DNA of 64,000 nt from Pseudoalteromonas rubra (GTDB lineage: Bacteria > Pseudomonadota > Gammaproteobacteria > Enterobacterales > Alteromonadaceae), in NCBI RefSeq assembly GCF_001482385.1, contig NZ_CP013611.1, positions 2,666,001-2,730,000 of the forward strand, given 5' to 3'. A program made the translations under genes and the position numbers. The notes beneath the pieces were generated by a model. The model was not told the DNA's origin. It saw only the letters and a program-made list of their open reading frames with translations, and ran no database searches. Shown here one piece after another: positions 36,310 through 46,614 of the stretch (position 1 is its first letter; each line of letters starts with the position of its first letter).

Positions 36310-38498
36310 CAAACACCTCCACGCTGTTTTATCGTCTTATATTCCTGCTCGAGCTCAAGCGGTGTAAATCGATTGATTTGCGTTGGTACAACGAATGGAG
36401 AGGAAAGTGTTTTTATTCGCGCAAAGCCTACATCTTGAGCTGTCTTGAGAGATTCATGAAAGTCTGAAAAGTCGTAAAACTTTCCTAGGGCTCGGAGTTC
36501 ATCCTCATTGTTTAGATGCGTTACAAACCAGTTTTCAGTGTTTGCAAGAATATTTGGATGTATCGAAGATGGTTCTTGAGTTGCATAAACAAACGCAATT
36601 TTTGCTTTGGCTCCTTCTTTTGCAATTCGTGGCCACACTCCCGTTAGATCATCTTTCTTACCTATAAGGTTATGAGCTTCTTCGACATAAATTACAATAT
36701 TAGAAAGAGGTTCATTCTTATGAAAGCGAGCCATTGAACTCGTAAGAATATGACGTGCAATACGCAAAGCCATTGCTTTCCGGACCATTTCAGACCCTAC
36801 AGACAAGTCCAATATGACAATTTTACCTGACACCAAATACTCATATATTTCAGCTTCAACTTCAGTACTGCGACTTACACTATGGTAATCTGCTATTGGA
36901 CCTAAATAACTTTTTACTCGTATTGGCATGTCTGTCTCATTCTTGCCAACAATTAAATTGCATAGAGCTTTTAAATTATCGTCAAGCCAATCATCACCTG
37001 CTTTTTTGCTCCTTAGCGAAGGCCAAACCCCATTGGGAATTTTTGTTCCTTTTGTTTTGAACTCCCTTTCCGCAACTTCGTATTCCTTCCTAATTTTTTT
37101 ATCTGCGCTTCTTGCGTCAGTGAAAAACTTCACAAACTCATTTAGAGATACTCCATTTTTATAGTCAGGGAAAAACCTCTCAGCTTCTTCATTAAGCTCA
37201 GATTGCGATGGCTTCTTACCTAACCGTTCTTCCAGTTCAATAACAACTTCCGAATAGTTTTGTTCAAGTATTTGCCTTCTAACCTCTTTCGATACAGTTA
37301 AGAAAACTTTGTAGCCCTTTGGAGCCTGAAACCCCTTTGAAAACATCAACGCTTTAAACGCGACCATAAGCCTATTGAAACGAGATTTTTCACTTTCTGA
37401 AGCATCATCAGGAAGTTGGTCCAGGGAAATGGAAGAAACTAAAATTCTCATATCACCAGCTGTAATGTTTTCATCTCTCAAAATATCCTGGATTATATTC
37501 AAGCCAATATCAGGCTGCTCGTAAAAATTATTCCTTAAATCTCGTACGCTTGAGTCAGAACTATGCATACCTCGATATCGAATAACATCTTCGTGAAATA
37601 CATCAGCTATCGAGCTTCCATCATCTTGTTGATTCACATTGGCATATTCGCCATTTATATCAAATATGATTTGACCAACGGCGGTACTATCTTTTGCTGC
37701 AGACATTGCAACTGAAGAAACGGTAGTTTTTAATGTGTTCGACTTCCCTGTTCTCGTCATACCCAATATGGCAGTCCTTCGAGCCAGAAAATCTGTCGGC
37801 TGTATGTTTACAGGTACAAGATTCTCAGTTTTGGCTCGGTGTAATCTCGAAGTTGAAGTGTATCTAACAGTTCCAATTTCTATTGCTGTAGGCAATGCGC
37901 CAAAACCAGACTTCCTAGCTTCCTCTAACGCTTTCTTCTTCACTTCTTCATTTACATGATTCACAATAGTACTTAGAGCTTCATCTCTCGGTTTGAATAC
38001 TCTCATTCTGCTAGTTGACATGTAATTCTCAATGTCACTACCAAGACGTAACTCACCATTATCGATATAAAAAGTACCTAAGATCCGACACCTCAACCCA
38101 CCTGCTTGAAGTTCAGAGTGAGTCAACACATCTAGACCATCAAGCCTGTCGTTTGCAAATACCTCATCAGATGTTCGCCTTTGGTTATGCTCAATTCTCG
38201 TTCGAATAAAATCTTCATCTGTAGGTAATTTTGAAGGCCCTAGGACCCTTAAAAGAATTACTTCTCTATCCAGTTCAGTTGCAACAGAGATATTACTTGG
38301 GTTCAAAGACGTCGCGACAAGAAAGCTATTGTGTGGAACCCCGGCTACAGTTTCCTTAAATGAGTCATTTGTTAGAACTAATGCCTCACTAAAATCCATA
38401 GAGTATACGTATCCAACCAAATTCCCCCTGGGAGGAAGGCCTAGCAGTTTCAACAACTTATCTTCAGAACCTAATAAGTTAGTAATGTGTTTATTCAT
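36309..38498 (-). CDS. herA: HerA-type hexameric DNA translocase ATPase
   Basis: The 729-aa product has an N-terminal beta-barrel-like region of the HAS-barrel kind (about 1-160) and an FtsK/HerA ATPase core. Walker A is GMTRTGKSNTLKT near residue 250, followed by IIFDINGEYAN; Walker B is IVIYVEEAHNLIG near 600, and a sensor segment FVYATQEPSSIHP follows. A helical insertion lies in between (about 400-520). HerA pumps DNA into or past the NurA nuclease. It is the first gene of the herA-nurA operon, with AAGGAAG before the ATG. The pair is known from archaeal end resection and also occurs in bacterial defence regions. Confidence 0.88.
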   Translation of the reverse strand: MNKHITNLLGSEDKLLKLLGLPPRGNLVGYVYSMDFSEALVLTNDSFKETVAGVPHNSFLVATSLNPSNISVATELDREVILLRVLGPSKLPTDEDFIRTRIEHNQRRTSDEVFANDRLDGLDVLTHSELQAGGLRCRILGTFYIDNGELRLGSDIENYMSTSRMRVFKPRDEALSTIVNHVNEEVKKKALEEARKSGFGALPTAIEIGTVRYTSTSRLHRAKTENLVPVNIQPTDFLARRTAILGMTRTGKSNTLKTTVSSVAMSAAKDSTAVGQIIFDINGEYANVNQQDDGSSIADVFHEDVIRYRGMHSSDSSVRDLRNNFYEQPDIGLNIIQDILRDENITAGDMRILVSSISLDQLPDDASESEKSRFNRLMVAFKALMFSKGFQAPKGYKVFLTVSKEVRRQILEQNYSEVVIELEERLGKKPSQSELNEEAERFFPDYKNGVSLNEFVKFFTDARSADKKIRKEYEVAEREFKTKGTKIPNGVWPSLRSKKAGDDWLDDNLKALCNLIVGKNETDMPIRVKSYLGPIADYHSVSRSTEVEAEIYEYLVSGKIVILDLSVGSEMVRKAMALRIARHILTSSMARFHKNEPLSNIVIYVEEAHNLIGKKDDLTGVWPRIAKEGAKAKIAFVYATQEPSSIHPNILANTENWFVTHLNNEDELRALGKFYDFSDFHESLKTAQDVGFARIKTLSSPFVVPTQINRFTPLELEQEYKTIKQRGGV

Positions 38499-38616
38499 AG
38501 AGATGTACTTCCTTCATCCGCGTCTCATTCTATGGACCGTTTAATCAACTTTTAGTGAAACAAATCCAACAAGAGCTTTCAAAATAAAAAATAATTAAGC
38601 TCTATATTAGTTATAG

Positions 38617-40239
38617 TTAGCTTGTCCGAGCAAAATGTTTAATGAATCTATCAGCCCAATTTTCAATTTGCACCTCACTCAATCCACCTTCATCTTTAGA
38701 TTTTTGATGTGACACACTTGTGTGATTAGCTTCACCAACCAGTTCATCAAAGTACTTATTTGGCCAACAGAACTGTTTGCTGAGCAACCCTCTTTCTATC
38801 TCGGCTATAAAGTCTCCTAACTGGCCTTTTAGCGCCAATGCTTGAGCTGAAATGACTTTGGTGGCAATTGATGCTCTGTGATCTGAGGTATCGACCTCTA
38901 GTAAGAAATAACCTTCGTTTAGATGTTCAATCTGCACAATAGCCATGCACCTAGGCGTCCCATCATCCTTAAGATGACTTTTACTTCGACCAACAGCCGG
39001 GAGCTTTCGAGATACTGACTTGCTTTGCTTAACACCATGTTCTTTTTCTAATATCTCCAGCATTTTGAAGAAGCCATCGAATTTATTGTGGCTCAAAGCG
39101 TCATCATCAGTTTGGTCATCTAATCCATCAATGGCAGCTCGAGGCTTATTACCTCGTGAGCCTGGGTCATCGGTGCTTACTTCGGGTGGTAAGGTGCTGG
39201 GCTTTTCCTCGTCTTCCTTACCACCTGAGCCATTACGGGCTTTTGTATAGACTTTACGAGTGCGTGGTACTCTGTTGTATGTGCGCTGCGTTGCATCACA
39301 AAATATCAACGCTGACTCGTTATCTTCGCTACCGTCACTGTCTTCATCTATTTCTCTCTGTGTCGGTAACTGCGGATAGGTGCCACCTTTCCCTTTACCA
39401 GAACCTCTCTTGTTCTCAATAAAGTTTGGATGTGAAAAGCCAATGTCGGTAATATCTGGAAAGTACAAACCGTCGATGGCTTCTACACGGTTAATAAACC
39501 AGGTTTTTCCATCTGGCGACTGCCAACCTCTGGCCGCAATGCTTACCCCTTCAAGTTGAGGCGGATCAAACCGGAATTTCCACTGTTGATACTTTTCTGT
39601 TATTACACTCTCATCTAGGAGATATGCATAGATGCTCTGAAAAGAATGCTTTACATCGTCGTCGAGCAGTATCCAGGCTATCTGATGCCTGAACCCATCA
39701 TTGTCGAACAAGATTTTCGGGCACAGTGATGTTGGTAAGGCATTGATCATCACATCAGGCTGAAAGTCACCTTCGAGCTCAGGGTCGAAGTCAACGTCAA
39801 ATTCAAAGTCGAGTGCGTTATGGCTCAGAGCCGCATTTGCCAAATAGTTATTGGTAAAGAACAGTGCTCTGGCCAGTTCAAGCTGAGGAAGGTAAATTGT
39901 TTTACCTTCGGACCTAAACACAAAGCAATTTTGAGATTGTTCATTGCTATGCCTGAACTTAACTAAACCACACTCTTCAACTGTTCCCACCTTCCAAAGA
40001 CCACGTTCGGGAAATGTAATTTCGACTGAAAAGCCAGGTGGTGTTGCCGTGGAAGTTTGGTTGAGTACAACCTGGCGGCTTAAATATGGTAGCTGGCTAA
40101 ACTTAAGGGATTTGCGATGGGAGTTATTAAACTGAACTCCAATGCTCCATGTCTTACGATCGTGGTACTTGAAAACGTTGCCGATCCCCTGGATCCTGGC
40201 GTTATCTGGTAGATTTTTGAATCTGCTCGTTTGCTTCAT
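38617..40239 (-). CDS. tnsE: Tn7 transposition protein TnsE
   Basis: TnsE steers Tn7 to replicating DNA, preferably conjugal plasmids, through the sliding clamp. The 540-aa length equals that of E. coli TnsE (about 538), and the C-terminal part keeps the family segments VGRSKSHLKDDGTPR, LLEVDTSDHR, WPNKYFDELVG and the WADRF end. YLPQLELARALFFTNNYLANA in the N-terminal half also fits. The gene overlaps the 3' end of tnsD by 38 bp. Its presence places the element in the classical five-gene Tn7 group. Confidence 0.9.
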   Translation of the reverse strand: MKQTSRFKNLPDNARIQGIGNVFKYHDRKTWSIGVQFNNSHRKSLKFSQLPYLSRQVVLNQTSTATPPGFSVEITFPERGLWKVGTVEECGLVKFRHSNEQSQNCFVFRSEGKTIYLPQLELARALFFTNNYLANAALSHNALDFEFDVDFDPELEGDFQPDVMINALPTSLCPKILFDNDGFRHQIAWILLDDDVKHSFQSIYAYLLDESVITEKYQQWKFRFDPPQLEGVSIAARGWQSPDGKTWFINRVEAIDGLYFPDITDIGFSHPNFIENKRGSGKGKGGTYPQLPTQREIDEDSDGSEDNESALIFCDATQRTYNRVPRTRKVYTKARNGSGGKEDEEKPSTLPPEVSTDDPGSRGNKPRAAIDGLDDQTDDDALSHNKFDGFFKMLEILEKEHGVKQSKSVSRKLPAVGRSKSHLKDDGTPRCMAIVQIEHLNEGYFLLEVDTSDHRASIATKVISAQALALKGQLGDFIAEIERGLLSKQFCWPNKYFDELVGEANHTSVSHQKSKDEGGLSEVQIENWADRFIKHFARTS

Positions 40240-41740
40240 TCGTTACAACACTTCCCAATAACTCCGCCGTGATGGGGCGGATCCTATCCTTACTGAGCCG
40301 TGCTAAACGCTGAATGCGCCAACTTCTATAGTCATGGTGATGTCGAACACAATTAATACATGCCACAGCGATACGACGGCATTGGTACTCCTCTATAGTT
40401 TCACAGTATTTATTAAAAAACAATTTACACAAAGGCAACTTTTCTAATTGTTTGATCTGGGACAATGGAATATTTACATGCAAAAAGTACCAGTTTTTTG
40501 TCAACCTTGGGACTTCCAGACTAAGCTCCAGCGTATTTCGAAGTCTGATAAGTCGCTTTACGTATGCCAGATCACGCTCGCACCAATCTACTTTCGGCTT
40601 ACGCCTAATGCCTTGTTTCGTGTGCGCTTGATTAAACGCCATAAGCCAGGATTTATCATGTCGATACAACCATATATACAGATCTGCAAAACCACTTTGT
40701 CTGGCTCCCTTAACACCGAATCTGGCTACTGCATGCTGCCAATTTTGCCGTTTGGCAAGCTCAACGGTGTGAGGTGGTGCCGCAGGTTGGTTGCCTGGTT
40801 CCTGGCTATAATCCATTTTTGAAACATCTGTCAGTAAACCAGCAATGTCCAGGTGCTCATCAAAAAATGCCTGCAAAACCAGCAAGTGCTGCAAGTAACT
40901 AAATGCTTTTCTGTGCTTTCTAAATAATGTCTTGAGCCAGTTTGAATCAACACCATCATCAATGCTTAGCCCGAGCCAGCTCAAGCCGAGAGCACCCCAG
41001 TATTTATGCACGATATGACTGACCCCTGTATGGTCAATATGTTTACCATGATTTAAACCAAGACGCGTCGCCAGAGCTCGATAGAATGCACTCCACTGCT
41101 CTGGATAAATATCAACCTCAGGCGCATCTAACAGAACCTGTGTGTTTCCCGCCAGTCTTTGAAATTTATCAGGCAACTGCTCAGCCACAGCAGCAGGGAG
41201 CACACTCGGATTGAGAGCAGAAAACACATGCTTATGAAGAGAGTGAACATGTACGGCACTCTGCATTAAGCTTCCGTGTACTGGACAACTCACAACCCCG
41301 GGAGCCTGCCAGAGACGATGCCAGTACCACTCTTTATATTTATCGAGCTGCATTGCCAGGCAACGCGGACAGTACTTTAAATACACAGGGCTTTTTACAA
41401 CCGAGGCGGCTTTCCCAAGCTGCAACTCTGCAGAGCAACCGTTACCAGAGAGCAAGTCACTTTTCACTCGCTGAGCGATTACTGGATGAACAAAGGGGGC
41501 ATACAGCGGGTATAGCGTGTATTGCTTCAACAGCTTTTCGGCCGTTAGTTTTGCATTTCCCTGGTAGTGGGAAGCAAGCAATTGCAAATGGCCCTGCAAT
41601 GCCACAGCAGCAACAAACGTCTTGCTGCCAAGCAGATTGTAGAGCAGTTGTTTAGGTGAAAGCTCTAAGCTATATACACCATACCGAGCGATAACACTGT
41701 AAATCAGCTCATCGCGATACGGGATGGGTAAATCAAACAC
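40202..41740 (-). CDS. tnsD: Tn7 target-site selector TnsD (TniQ family)
   Basis: TnsD binds the 3' end of glmS and directs insertion just beyond it. The 512-aa protein has the TniQ N-terminus (LPIPYRDELIYSVIARYG), a zinc-finger region with YCPRCLA and SCPVHGS near residues 125-160, and a long C-terminal DNA-binding part. It starts with GTG one base after the tnsC stop, so it is cotranscribed. The insertion site of this element agrees with TnsD use. Confidence 0.92.
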   Translation of the reverse strand: MFDLPIPYRDELIYSVIARYGVYSLELSPKQLLYNLLGSKTFVAAVALQGHLQLLASHYQGNAKLTAEKLLKQYTLYPLYAPFVHPVIAQRVKSDLLSGNGCSAELQLGKAASVVKSPVYLKYCPRCLAMQLDKYKEWYWHRLWQAPGVVSCPVHGSLMQSAVHVHSLHKHVFSALNPSVLPAAVAEQLPDKFQRLAGNTQVLLDAPEVDIYPEQWSAFYRALATRLGLNHGKHIDHTGVSHIVHKYWGALGLSWLGLSIDDGVDSNWLKTLFRKHRKAFSYLQHLLVLQAFFDEHLDIAGLLTDVSKMDYSQEPGNQPAAPPHTVELAKRQNWQHAVARFGVKGARQSGFADLYIWLYRHDKSWLMAFNQAHTKQGIRRKPKVDWCERDLAYVKRLIRLRNTLELSLEVPRLTKNWYFLHVNIPLSQIKQLEKLPLCKLFFNKYCETIEEYQCRRIAVACINCVRHHHDYRSWRIQRLARLSKDRIRPITAELLGSVVTNEANEQIQKSTR

Positions 41741-41741
41741 C

Positions 41742-43412
41742 TTACACGCTCTGTTTAAGCCACGATTCTATATCGAATATCTTTCCCTGCTGTTTGTAAT
41801 ACTGATAAAGTTCGCCGGATTGCTTTTTGTGTTGAGAATAACCAAACCGTAAGTCGTCACCAGGCAATGTATGCCAGTCCTTGAGCTTGATGAGTGCTGG
41901 CTTCTCTTTGGGTTCTTCCACTTCGATTGGCGTTTGCTCATACCATTCTAGAACGAGTGGAATAAGCCCTCTTACCTGAAGATTTGGATGATCTTTAATA
42001 GCTCTTTGCACTAACGGGATCAATAACTCAGATTCACATCCCATGCCTAGCAAAAGGTTATAAAGCCGCATGGCCTCTGAGTCGCTGGCAAAAGGTAATG
42101 TGTCTGACTTAGTAGCGGCAACTTCAGAGATCTGTTTGCTCAATTCTAGCAATCGCTTATCAATCTCTTTGTATTTCAAATCTGAATATTTGGCGATACT
42201 CCTGACTTTTCCCGATTTAAGTGCTTCAATCATCGGATGAATAGGCTGTAGTTCAGACTCGTACACCTTCATAAGTAACTTTGAAGATAACCGTTCAACT
42301 CCAGTGATAATGGCACGAAGCTGCGCAAGTACAAATAACTTAACCACGATATCCAGCACACCTTGAGACAGCTCAAACCAGGTGTTGCGGATCTCTTCTG
42401 TGAGCGGCTCATCACGATGGATCAGCCACTGATACTGCCAGAGCTTATCGGTCAACAATCGCCACTCGGTGGGCTTTGGCTTACCCGTTGTTTTATCGAT
42501 TCTATTTTTATGCTGTGGCAGGGGTTCCCACACCATAGAGCCAATCCCAGTACTACGCCTTGCAGATTGCAACTCAAGTTCAAATATGGGCCTTGCTTTG
42601 GGGGTACCAACTAAAATCACCGGCACACCAATAATATTCACCAAGGCCACAAAGAACTCGAGCATTCGTTCTTGCCCTTCTTTTTGCTTACGGCCTAAAC
42701 GCTGAATTTCATCAATCACTAACACGCCAATAGCATATTGATTCGCGACTTGCCCCATAAATGACAACAGCACCTCAGTACTATGGCGTTTGTAACCGTA
42801 TCTCTCAGTGAGATCAGTATTGAGATGTTTATCTACCTCTTTAAAGAAGTTTAAGCAGAGACTTTTTAATGACCCATCCACAGGGCATTCAATACGCAAA
42901 TAGGTGAGTTGGTAAGTGTTATATTGTTCGTGATAGATCGCTTGCGGGTAGGTGGCCAGTATTCGTAGCACACTGGAGCTTTTACCACATCCAGAGCAAC
43001 CAATAAGTGATAAACAACGTGCCGTTGAGGGCGCTTCGGCAAAACGAAAGCTACTAATATCTCCCGTCATCAGCCGCTCGTAGCCATTTTGCAAGTGTTG
43101 TTGTAACTGGCCAGTAGCGATGTTTCTGGCAACATAGCCACCGCGGATCATCAACGCTATTTTTTCTTCTAACGCCACATGCATCGAAAGCGGCTGAAAG
43201 AAGTCATCAAGCAAGCCACATAATTCATGAGCACGCTGTCTTGCATCTAAATAACCGGCTGCGGGATTGTATTTTACCTTACCCTCCAGTTTAGTTTTTA
43301 GCTCTTCTATTTTGCTCACTCTTGGCAACGCTTCGATAAACGGATTGCCTTTGTAGCGCTCAATCTCAGACTCCTGATACATCGCGCGGAAGATGTTGGG
43401 TGGTAAAGTCAT
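41742..43412 (-). CDS. tnsC: Tn7 AAA+ regulator TnsC
   Basis: TnsC links target selection to the transposase through ATP-dependent filaments. The 556-aa product has Walker A GCSGCGKSS near residue 138, Walker B GVLVIDEIQRLG near 230, and VPVILVGTPKARP as the sensor strand. Its ATG overlaps the tnsB stop by 4 bp. Confidence 0.93.
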   Translation of the reverse strand: MTLPPNIFRAMYQESEIERYKGNPFIEALPRVSKIEELKTKLEGKVKYNPAAGYLDARQRAHELCGLLDDFFQPLSMHVALEEKIALMIRGGYVARNIATGQLQQHLQNGYERLMTGDISSFRFAEAPSTARCLSLIGCSGCGKSSSVLRILATYPQAIYHEQYNTYQLTYLRIECPVDGSLKSLCLNFFKEVDKHLNTDLTERYGYKRHSTEVLLSFMGQVANQYAIGVLVIDEIQRLGRKQKEGQERMLEFFVALVNIIGVPVILVGTPKARPIFELELQSARRSTGIGSMVWEPLPQHKNRIDKTTGKPKPTEWRLLTDKLWQYQWLIHRDEPLTEEIRNTWFELSQGVLDIVVKLFVLAQLRAIITGVERLSSKLLMKVYESELQPIHPMIEALKSGKVRSIAKYSDLKYKEIDKRLLELSKQISEVAATKSDTLPFASDSEAMRLYNLLLGMGCESELLIPLVQRAIKDHPNLQVRGLIPLVLEWYEQTPIEVEEPKEKPALIKLKDWHTLPGDDLRFGYSQHKKQSGELYQYYKQQGKIFDIESWLKQSV

Positions 43413-45496
43413 ACGTCGTCATCCTCCCCAAACAGTTGATCTGAAAAGTCAGGAAAGTCCAAATCATCATCCGGTTCAGAGAGATAATGCACTTGAGCCG
43501 ATTTGCTGGTATCAATTTCTACTGGCTTATGGGCACGTGCTTTACGTTCTTTGGCTTTTTCTTCAGCTCGATTATCACGAATATTGCGAATACGCTCAGC
43601 ACCCGACAAACCAATATGTTTTGGTGCGGCCTTTTCAGCCTGCTTAACCACATCGATCACTTGACGTTCCAGAGCACGCTTTTGCTGGTCAGCTATCAGT
43701 TTTGCATCAGCATGAGTGTGTTTTAACTCATCACTTTGCTGCCATACATCCCAGAAGCTCGCTCCGGAAAACTGCCTTGAACGTGTGGCTAACTGGCACA
43801 CAAAGTAATCGCTGCTGTTAGGACCGCAGTAAATATAGATATGATCTGCTATCGCCAGATCATATGCCACTTCCACACTCTTGGGCCGTTTAACGTCTTT
43901 CCCCCGATGCATCCAGCCCAACTTCAAAAGCTCCGCGCTGGTGTAATACAAACCAAATATACAAGCACCCGACTCGGATATGGTTGCGCGAGCTCTCGGC
44001 ATCAGTGCTACACGGAGATGCTCTGCCTCAGGCTTTCTCAAACGGCCAGTACGATGTTGCAGGCCCCAATTCCAGATGGCCAACGGGTTATTTTGCAAGT
44101 CCGTTGGCATATCTGCGGCTTTATCATAGCTTTCAATTACGTGATATTGGTTGTGATAAAGTACTGACGCTAAAATAATTCTGGTGAACTCTTGAATCGT
44201 AAGCTTGGCATCCAAGCGATAATCCCGGTCTCCATGCTTTTTGGTCTTGGTGCCTGTGACCACACCTGGTGCGAACGGCTTGAATGCTTGCTGAAAAGTA
44301 TTGAATGCTCTTTCGACGATGCCTTTTGCCTCGCTTCTAAAAGGGGGTGTATTTTCAAGACGAACGCCAAAACCCTTTTCTAGGCATTCAATTTGATGCC
44401 CCATTAGCTCGCCTCTGTCAGCCAGCAATGCGGTAGGTAGGCCTATACAAGGCCATTGCTCTGGTGATACATCAAAGCCAAACTCGCGGCAATAATCTGT
44501 TTTATCAGTCGCAGCCATATGAAGTGCTTGAATGGCGGCTGCATACGAAGGATTTTCAAAGCCGACATAAAACCCCGCCACCATGCGACTGAATACATCG
44601 ATTACCATGTAAATTACTGGGCGACCAACGATATTGCTTCGTTGGGAGTCAGACACAAGGTAAATATCTGCAATTGTTGCGTCAATCTCGTAGCGCATTC
44701 CCGGGCCTAAAACATCTGCAACGGCGGTACCTGTTAAAGGCCGTATGTCTTTTTGTAGTTTGATCTTTCCGGCCTGAGCCTCAATTTTTTCTACCTGGCG
44801 ATATTCGCGTTTGTAAAAATGTTCCATTTGCCTGAGTGTTGGCAGCTCCTCTTCCGGAAGAGCTGGGAAATACTGCGCATATATATCTTTAAGTCTGTTG
44901 TGTGCATATCTAAACGATTTGCCCTTGTCGGTCAGTACATGGCGCTCAATAGCAATACGAAACAGTTTTTCAGTAAAGTCATCAATCAGGGCACCGGTAC
45001 CTTTCATATACTTACGAGGCCTGCCTAACTTTGTTGTTGTGGCCCGGCGCTTTTTGCCCTTTGCCCCTGAATTTTTATAATCCGGTAGCAGTGCATTGGG
45101 GATCTGGCCTCGCTGCCAGTAGCGACGTGCAAAACGATAAATTGTCTGCTTAGTCTTGCCCGTATCGACCATTACCTGATGAACCACTTTGCCACGCGCT
45201 TTAGGCTCGTAGAAGTCTTCAAGCTCTACCAAGGGCTTAATTGCCGCATAGTTCTCATCGCGTTTTACCTGTGCTGTAGAACCGGATTCTGGTATGACAG
45301 CAATGATGTCACTATATGGGTCCGCCGCACGTTTTAATACTTCATTCTGAAAGCCTTGCTCCAATTCAGCCAATTCAACGAACTCAGGGAAGGCCTTATC
45401 ATCATGGACTTTGATCCAAATAGCGTAGTACTCAAACACCACTAGTATGCGATACAAGGTCTGTTCGTATTGCAACACTTCATTGATTTGAAACAC
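43409..45496 (-). CDS. tnsB: Tn7 DDE transposase subunit TnsB
   Basis: TnsB binds the end repeats and cuts and joins the 3' ends. The DDE residues are seen in YEIDATIADIY, ALLADRGELMGHQ and KGIVERAFNTF, with RRYWQRGQIPNALLPDYKNSG in the N-terminal region as in E. coli TnsB. The open frame begins at an ATG at 45523, but the GTG at 45496 has a strong AGGAGGTG before it and gives FQINEV, matching the known N-terminus WQINEV, so I chose it. The product then has about 695 residues and overlaps tnsA by 17 bp. Confidence 0.95.
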   Translation of the reverse strand: MFQINEVLQYEQTLYRILVVFEYYAIWIKVHDDKAFPEFVELAELEQGFQNEVLKRAADPYSDIIAVIPESGSTAQVKRDENYAAIKPLVELEDFYEPKARGKVVHQVMVDTGKTKQTIYRFARRYWQRGQIPNALLPDYKNSGAKGKKRRATTTKLGRPRKYMKGTGALIDDFTEKLFRIAIERHVLTDKGKSFRYAHNRLKDIYAQYFPALPEEELPTLRQMEHFYKREYRQVEKIEAQAGKIKLQKDIRPLTGTAVADVLGPGMRYEIDATIADIYLVSDSQRSNIVGRPVIYMVIDVFSRMVAGFYVGFENPSYAAAIQALHMAATDKTDYCREFGFDVSPEQWPCIGLPTALLADRGELMGHQIECLEKGFGVRLENTPPFRSEAKGIVERAFNTFQQAFKPFAPGVVTGTKTKKHGDRDYRLDAKLTIQEFTRIILASVLYHNQYHVIESYDKAADMPTDLQNNPLAIWNWGLQHRTGRLRKPEAEHLRVALMPRARATISESGACIFGLYYTSAELLKLGWMHRGKDVKRPKSVEVAYDLAIADHIYIYCGPNSSDYFVCQLATRSRQFSGASFWDVWQQSDELKHTHADAKLIADQQKRALERQVIDVVKQAEKAAPKHIGLSGAERIRNIRDNRAEEKAKERKARAHKPVEIDTSKSAQVHYLSEPDDDLDFPDFSDQLFGEDDDV

Positions 45497-46307
45497 GAAA
45501 CACCTCCTGAATTTGCTCAACATTACCTAATCGGAGTTGACCCACCTGAAGCTTTTGTACTGGCGTAAAAATGTCGAAGGTAAAGTAACGATCAGCCAGC
45601 AAAGCTCTTATTTCAAACAACGATTCCCCTAAGTCTAGTCCATAAGCGGTATCAATCTCTTTGCAGGCATTTATAAGCGTTTTAGCTGGATGTTTTGCAA
45701 AGTAATCGGCATAGAATCTGGCTTGCTCAATGGCTGAGTCTTCAGCTTCTTCATGCTCGCCTTGCAATGGATAAATCCACTCAACATTCGCCTTAACCAC
45801 TTTGGGGATCTCTTGCTCAGTGACTATTTGCCAGGGGATTTGCTTTTCAAGCCAAAAGCGCTTTTCGAGCTCGAGTATTTCTATTTTTCGCTGATCTTCA
45901 AATGAGTTGACATATTTGGCCTGTAGCGCAAAGTAGGGAAGATCTCTTGAGGTTGTTTCAACAAAGAAGTCACTTGAAAGGTATTGATCAACGCCACGAA
46001 CATTTGGGTGCTTGATACCCGCAGATTCCGCTAACTCAAGCGTTATCTCGCGTTCTAGAGGGAACTGCTCTTTGACTTGCAGCACATCCTCCCGCCACTC
46101 GAGCAAGTAAAACATGGACAGTTCAAGATCGGATAATAAATGATGGGTGCGTTTTGATTTATAACCAAAAACCCGATGTACACGACCGTCTGAAGGTGCA
46201 TCGTAAACAGTCAACCAAGGCTTATAATCTTGATTGTCACCTGCACCGCGTCCTTCTTTGATCCACTTACGATACTGAGCCTCAGTATGACCAATCTTCC
46301 TAGACAT
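45480..46307 (-). CDS. tnsA: Tn7 endonuclease subunit TnsA
   Basis: TnsA cuts the 5' ends, so that with TnsB the element moves by cut and paste. The 275-aa protein has the family order: KEGRGAGDNQDYKPWLTV, HHLLSDLELSMFYLLEW (catalytic Glu), IKHPNVRGVDQYLSSDFFVE (Asp) and FALQAKYV (Lys), as in restriction-enzyme-like nucleases. It is the first gene of the tnsABCDE operon, transcribed away from the right end. No strong ribosome-binding site precedes the ATG. Confidence 0.95.
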   Translation of the reverse strand: MSRKIGHTEAQYRKWIKEGRGAGDNQDYKPWLTVYDAPSDGRVHRVFGYKSKRTHHLLSDLELSMFYLLEWREDVLQVKEQFPLEREITLELAESAGIKHPNVRGVDQYLSSDFFVETTSRDLPYFALQAKYVNSFEDQRKIEILELEKRFWLEKQIPWQIVTEQEIPKVVKANVEWIYPLQGEHEEAEDSAIEQARFYADYFAKHPAKTLINACKEIDTAYGLDLGESLFEIRALLADRYFTFDIFTPVQKLQVGQLRLGNVEQIQEVFRVSNQ

Positions 46308-46614
46308 AATATACCGCTATAACTGATTGAAATTTCAGCATAGCTAGAGTGAAAGTGTGATGCAAATTTATTAATCGCAAGCATTAAATATGATGAATGT
46401 ACTCGACATCAGAAATATCATAACGATTCAAAGTAATTAATTTCTTTTAAATCAATATTGTAGTAATTTTAAGTTCATGTACTTTATATTTGAGCTTAAC
46501 CAGCAAGGTACACACGGCAGTAATCCAACAAGGAGGAGATAAACAACCAACTTACTGAAATTCACTCTCTGGTGAATGTGTTGGCAACTCGCCATACAAA
46601 CATCAGGAAACCTT

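Noticed and set aside
30686..38498. Assignment to BREX, DISARM or Dnd/Pbe
   Set aside because: Key genes of these systems (PglZ, BrxL, DrmA/B, DndB-E or similar) are missing. Only the HerA-like ATPase is shared in kind.
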